A stretch of 42,620 nt of DNA from assembly GCA_026702755.1 (NCBI GenBank), contig JAPPBX010000048.1, positions 1-42,620 on the forward strand, read 5' to 3'. Shown one piece after another: positions 39,272 through 42,620 of this stretch; position 1 is the first letter of the stretch, and every line of letters begins with the position of its first letter. The notes under the pieces were generated by a model. That model saw only the letters and a list, made by a program, of their open reading frames with translations, had not been told where the DNA came from and did not search any database. The position numbers and the translations under genes are program-made. The stretch comes from Candidatus Poribacteria bacterium (GTDB lineage: Bacteria > Poribacteria > WGA-4E > WGA-3G).

Positions 39272-40849
39272 GTGAACGAATTAAAAAAGAAAACTATTCT
39301 GCCAAACAGAAAGGTGCGTTCAGCACCAACAGCGGCTGGGAAAAAAAGGAAGTCCAAAATAAATGCTGCAGAACTCCTCAAGCAGCAGAAAAACGGACTT
39401 GAGGTAATCAATGACATTCCAAACTACATTCGGGATGGATGGGAATTGATTCCGCCAAACGAACGCGACCGACTCAAGTGGGTAGGTGTCTTTTACCGAA
39501 AGCAGACACCTGGGGCGTTTATGATGCGGCTCCGTATGTCCAGCGGTTTTAGTAACGCCGAGCAGCTCCGCGCGATCGCTGAAATCAGTGAGGCACACGG
39601 ACCCGGATTCGTGGATCTCACGACGCGTCAACAGATTCAACTCCGAGGTTTCGCAATTGAGAACGTTCAGCACATCTGGAATCGACTTGAAGAGGTCGGT
39701 TTAGGTTCACTCCAAACGGGTTTTGACAACATTCGCGGTGTAATTGGATGTCCGGTTGCGGGATTAACACCGAATGAACTCTTTGATGCTTCGCATGTTT
39801 GTAGAGAATTCACAAGACTCATTGTCGGCAACAAGGAATTTACCGATATTCCGCGCAAGTTTAATGTCGGTATCACAGGCTGTTTGGATAACTGCACGCA
39901 TACCTCCTCGCAAGACATTGCCCTTACACCTGCTGTAAAGGAGGTTGATGGTCAAGAGACGAATGGTTTTAACGTTGCTGTTGGCGGAAAGATGGGATCT
40001 GGTGGTTACACACTCGCGCAACCGCTTGATGTGTTTATTACCCCTGAAGAAGCCGCAGTTTTGTGTGCAGACATTACGCTAATTTTTCGAGATCACGGAC
40101 CTCGGACAGCTCGCAATAAATCTCGCCTCGCTTTTCTGATTGCGGATTGGGGTGTAGAAAAATTTCGAGAAGAATTAGAAAGACTACGGCACAGAAAACA
40201 ACCGCTCCTGACTGCGGGTAAAGATATGCGCGGGAAAAACAGGACCGACCACACCGGTATCTTCTCACAGAAAGAGCCACACCTCAACTATGTCGGGCTT
40301 GTTGTACCGGTCGGACGCATCACGGCGGCGCAACTTTTTGAGGTCGCCCGACTTGCAGATGAGTACGGTAACGGCGACATCCGCCTCACCCAAGGGCAGA
40401 ATCTGATTATCACTAACGTGCCGGACACAAAGATCGGCGACTTAACTGCCGAACCGCTCCTTCAGGAACTCCGCTATGACCCCTCGGAGATCATGCGCGG
40501 GATGGTGAGTTGCACGGGGATCGACTACTGCCACTTCTCGCTTATTGAAACGAAAGAACGGGCGATGGAAGCGATTCGGCATTTGGAAGCAAAACTCGGT
40601 AATACCAAACCGCTGACGATCCATTGGTCTGGGTGTCCTAATGGCTGCGGCAACCACGCTGCAGCGGACATCGGGCTGCTCGGCAAGAAGATTAAGATTG
40701 ATGGGATTGTTACCGATGCAGTGGACGTGTTCCTCAAGGGCGATGCCAGTGCGAACCCTAAAGTCGCACCAAAGTTATTGGAAAATGTACCCTGCGACGA
40801 TTTACCGCAGGTACTTGAAGGACTCGCTCCTTACCTTTCACGGAGGTAG
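39272..40849 (+). CDS. nirA: Ferredoxin-nitrite reductase
   Basis: 525 aa from the GTG at 39272, chosen because AGGAGG lies 7 nt upstream; the longer frame from 39095 starts inside the terminator. The assimilatory enzyme reduces nitrite to ammonium with six electrons from ferredoxin. The siroheme/4Fe-4S ligands are Cys414 and Cys420 (SCTGIDYC) and Cys455 and Cys459 (SGCPNGCG). Two ferrodoxin-reductase-like halves are visible: RMSSGFSNAEQL with DLTTRQQIQLRG, and the second with RLTQGQNLIITNVP. A Lys-rich N-terminal extension (about residues 1-45) is unusual. The first structural gene of the nitrate cluster, it is controlled by the antitermination leader. Confidence 0.93.
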   Translation: MNELKKKTILPNRKVRSAPTAAGKKRKSKINAAELLKQQKNGLEVINDIPNYIRDGWELIPPNERDRLKWVGVFYRKQTPGAFMMRLRMSSGFSNAEQLRAIAEISEAHGPGFVDLTTRQQIQLRGFAIENVQHIWNRLEEVGLGSLQTGFDNIRGVIGCPVAGLTPNELFDASHVCREFTRLIVGNKEFTDIPRKFNVGITGCLDNCTHTSSQDIALTPAVKEVDGQETNGFNVAVGGKMGSGGYTLAQPLDVFITPEEAAVLCADITLIFRDHGPRTARNKSRLAFLIADWGVEKFREELERLRHRKQPLLTAGKDMRGKNRTDHTGIFSQKEPHLNYVGLVVPVGRITAAQLFEVARLADEYGNGDIRLTQGQNLIITNVPDTKIGDLTAEPLLQELRYDPSEIMRGMVSCTGIDYCHFSLIETKERAMEAIRHLEAKLGNTKPLTIHWSGCPNGCGNHAAADIGLLGKKIKIDGIVTDAVDVFLKGDASANPKVAPKLLENVPCDDLPQVLEGLAPYLSRR

Positions 40850-40899
40850 GATGGAAGGTTGGAAGAAGCATCTTCCCACAATCCGCCAGTTTTCCATCC
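40849..40899. repeat. Inverted repeats between nirA and the transporter gene
   Basis: GGATGGAA (40849-40856, overlapping the nirA stop codon) pairs with TTCCATCC (40892-40899). An inner hairpin GGAAGA (40861-40866), AGCA, TCTTCC (40871-40876) is present. It could moderate read-through within the operon. Confidence 0.5.
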
Positions 40900-40942
40900 T
40901 TCCCGTCAAAATTCTTAACAATTTAAAAAAATGGGGACCTTC

Positions 40943-42295
40943 ATGGATATTAAAAATAAAGCAACACAGATAAACCTCTTTAGCTTAAAAACGATCCAGA
41001 TGCGAACCTTTCATACCACATGGTTTGCGTTCTTTTTAGCCTTTTTCGGGTGGTTCGGCATTGCCCCACTTATGGCGATTGTCCGTGAAGACCTGATGTT
41101 AACAAAAGCGCAAATTGGTAATACGATTATCGCTTCCGTAGCGATTACGGTGCTGGTTCGTGTCTTAATCGGACCGCTCTGCGACAAGATCGGTTCCCGA
41201 AAGGCGTATACATGGCTTCTAATTCTCGGTTCACTGCCCGTCATGGGTATCGGGCTTGCCCAAAATTATGAAACATTTCTCCTTTTTCGATTGGCGATTG
41301 GTGCCATCGGTGCCTCGTTCGTCATTACACAATATCATACATCGGTGATGTTTGCACCCAATTGTATCGGCACAGCGAATGCGACAACGGCAGGATGGGG
41401 CAATCTCGGCGGCGGTGTTACGCAGATGGTGATGCCTCTCATATTTACCGCTGTTCTCAGTTTCGGTGTGAACGAATTCCTTGGATGGCGACTGGCGATG
41501 ATTGTTCCCGGTATTGCGCTATTTATCACTGGGTTCGCTTATTACTTTCTTACCCAAGATGCACCAGATGGCAACTATAAAGAGCTCCGTGAACGGGGTG
41601 AACTTGAACCTTCGGAAGGTAAAGGCAAAGAATCTTTCATGCTGGCGATTAAAGATTACCGCGTCTGGGCACTTTTCGTCATTTATGCCGCCTGTTTCGG
41701 AGTTGAGTTGACTATTAACAATGTCGCTGCGCTCTACTATCACGACCAATTCCAGTTGGATGTCAAGACCGCAGGACTCATCGCTGGATTGTTCGGTTTG
41801 ATGAACATCTTTGCGCGAACCGTCGGCGGTGCCTTCTCCGATTTCTTTGCCAAAAAGATGGGGCTACGTGGACGCGTTATGTTCCTCTTTGTTGTCCTGT
41901 TAGGTGAGGGGGTCATGCTGATGCTATTCTCACAAATGGCTGTGCTTGTGCTTGCTGTTGGAACGATGATTGTCTTCAGCCTCTTCGTGCAGATGTCCGA
42001 AGGCGCGACGTTTGGAATCGTTCCGTTTATCAATAGGAAGGCGTTGGGGGCTGTTGCTGGTATCGTCGGTGCTGGTGGAAATGCTGGCGCGGTTGCAGCA
42101 GGGTTTCTATTCCGCTCCGAGAGTATCACGATGCAGCAAGGCTTACTGTATCTCGGCGTAATGGTCGCAGTTGCCTCAGTTGCCACGGCGTTGGTGAGAT
42201 TCTCACCGGCAGTTCAAGATGCAGAGAAGAAGGCGTTTGATGCAGCGCTCGCTGAGAGGCAACGTCTAAAAGCCGATGTGATACAAAGCGCGTAA
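40943..42295 (+). CDS. Nitrate/nitrite transporter (NNP family, MFS)
   Basis: 450 aa from the ATG at 40943, with GGGGA just upstream; an in-frame ATG at 40931 lacks a ribosome binding site. About 12 membrane segments. The two NNP signatures are visible: AGWGNLGGGVTQMVMPLIF (about 150-168) and GIVGAGGNAGAVAAGFLF (about 370-387). MFS loop motif GPLCDKIGSRKAYTW is present. It is expected to bring nitrate into the cell for reduction by the enzymes encoded on both sides, and lies between nirA and a molybdopterin oxidoreductase gene. Both narK and nasA-type names are in use, so no symbol is assigned. Confidence 0.92.
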   Translation: MDIKNKATQINLFSLKTIQMRTFHTTWFAFFLAFFGWFGIAPLMAIVREDLMLTKAQIGNTIIASVAITVLVRVLIGPLCDKIGSRKAYTWLLILGSLPVMGIGLAQNYETFLLFRLAIGAIGASFVITQYHTSVMFAPNCIGTANATTAGWGNLGGGVTQMVMPLIFTAVLSFGVNEFLGWRLAMIVPGIALFITGFAYYFLTQDAPDGNYKELRERGELEPSEGKGKESFMLAIKDYRVWALFVIYAACFGVELTINNVAALYYHDQFQLDVKTAGLIAGLFGLMNIFARTVGGAFSDFFAKKMGLRGRVMFLFVVLLGEGVMLMLFSQMAVLVLAVGTMIVFSLFVQMSEGATFGIVPFINRKALGAVAGIVGAGGNAGAVAAGFLFRSESITMQQGLLYLGVMVAVASVATALVRFSPAVQDAEKKAFDAALAERQRLKADVIQSA

Positions 42296-42322
42296 TCCGT
42301 AACGAAGCGAGGGCGTTTTGGC

Positions 42323-42353
42323 AATGTAATGCAAGGAACGGATTTAGTCTATT
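42323..42353. repeat. Second copy of the nirA-leader repeat
   Basis: 31 bp starting AATGTAATGCAAGGAACGG match 39004-39034 with one difference. The hairpin that follows in the first copy is not conserved here. It lies in the gap before the molybdopterin oxidoreductase gene. Confidence 0.7.
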
Positions 42354-42420
42354 CCCAGACTCAACCCAGTGTTTCTTCAGTTCTAAGAACAGGCGCGCTA
42401 AATACCTAACTCACCTCACT

Positions 42421-42487
42421 GAACCGCAAGGAAAATTAAAAAAAATGCACAATCTACCTGACGGAACCGCAAGGAAAGTTAAAAAAA
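42421..42487 (+). repeat. Direct repeat around the oxidoreductase start codon
   Basis: GAACCGCAAGGAAA followed by (A/G)TTAAAAAAA occurs at 42421-42444 and 42464-42487, 43 bp apart. The first copy contains the presumed ribosome binding site; the second is inside the coding region. A similar leader precedes the gene at 23488. Confidence 0.75.
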
Positions 42488-42620
42488 CAGGAAAAGCGGT
42501 ATGCCCTTATTGTGGGGTCGGTTGCGTTATTCGCGCAACCGTCCAGGAGAATAAAATTACAAGGATTTCAGCGGACGACGATGTCGCCCCGAATTACGGT
42601 ATGCTCTGTCCAAAAGGCGC
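42445..42620 (+). CDS. Molybdopterin oxidoreductase, N-terminus (probably assimilatory nitrate reductase)
   Basis: 58 codons are visible before the window ends. The start is the ATG at 42445, with AAGGAAAA upstream. After a short Lys-rich lead, CPYCGVGC (about residues 20-27) and CPKGA (about 54-58) supply the four cysteines of the N-terminal 4Fe-4S cluster of the formate dehydrogenase/nitrate reductase family. The nitrate-assimilation neighbours favour the catalytic subunit of assimilatory nitrate reductase (NarB/NasA type), but the motif alone would also fit a formate dehydrogenase. The first 14 or so codons derive from a duplicated leader, so the true start could be debated. Confidence 0.85.
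   Translation, partial: MHNLPDGTARKVKKTGKAVCPYCGVGCVIRATVQENKITRISADDDVAPNYGMLCPKG

Overview
The window looks like chromosomal DNA of a free-living Gram-negative-type bacterium. The mix of families is typical of Candidatus Poribacteria or a related lineage: a phytanoyl-CoA-dioxygenase-like enzyme, secreted proteins with dockerin-like calcium repeats and a FlgD-like C-terminal domain, a DUF6785-like membrane protein, an Rpn-type nuclease and Ldh-family oxidoreductases. This assignment is inference from gene content; there is no rRNA or phylogenetic marker analysis here.

Layout. 1-2.1 kb (minus): the start of a gene cut by the window edge, a small lipoprotein and a DNA adenine-methyltransferase-like protein, possibly a restriction-modification or defence cluster. 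2.4-4.5 kb (plus): a PhyH-type oxygenase and a nucleotide-transporter-like membrane protein. 4.5-6.9 kb (minus): an alpha-ketoacid dehydrogenase E1 beta subunit and a glutamate-1-semialdehyde-aminomutase-like aminotransferase. 7.2-8.8 kb: argJ behind a perfect consensus promoter, then tRNA-Gly, tRNA-Cys and tRNA-Val. 9.0-15.6 kb: an LVIVD beta-propeller lipoprotein with a sigma-54 promoter, a threonyl-tRNA synthetase without a TGS domain, an LpoB-like lipoprotein with its COG3014-like partner, and a cysteine desulfurase. 15.6-17.0 kb: an IS200/IS605-type element carrying only tnpB. 17.3-22.2 kb: three tandem paralogues with an N-terminal membrane anchor and a DUF4159 domain, preceded by sigma-54-type promoters. 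22.3-24.5 kb: two Ldh-family dehydrogenases. 24.6-32.2 kb: a WD40-metalloprotease-dockerin protein, an Rpn-like nuclease, an atypical SDR, a family 2 glycosyltransferase and a dockerin/cytochrome-c/copper-monooxygenase-like protein. 32.5-38.0 kb: a homocysteine methyltransferase/MTHFR fusion, a DUF6785-like membrane protein, an AIR-synthase-like protein and a methyltransferase. 38.1-42.6 kb: a nitrate assimilation cluster (ANTAR regulator, nitrite reductase, nitrate transporter, start of a molybdopterin oxidoreductase).

How the genes work together. The best-resolved circuit is nitrate assimilation. A sigma-54 promoter precedes an ANTAR regulator resembling NasT. The leader of the next gene, nirA, contains two hairpins with ANTAR-type hexaloops (A at position 1, G at position 4); the second overlaps the 5' arm of an intrinsic terminator. 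Transporter and reductase follow. A second possible regulon is the LVIVD lipoprotein plus the DUF4159 array, whose promoters share GG-N10-GC elements and GTGCA boxes at almost the same distance upstream.

The intergenic DNA is rich in small repeats: heptad CAGTNNT-type arrays ending small inverted-repeat elements, 27-nt palindromes with GTAGGGG arms (one in frame inside a gene), and repeated AT-rich leaders. No CRISPR array, rRNA or prophage was seen.
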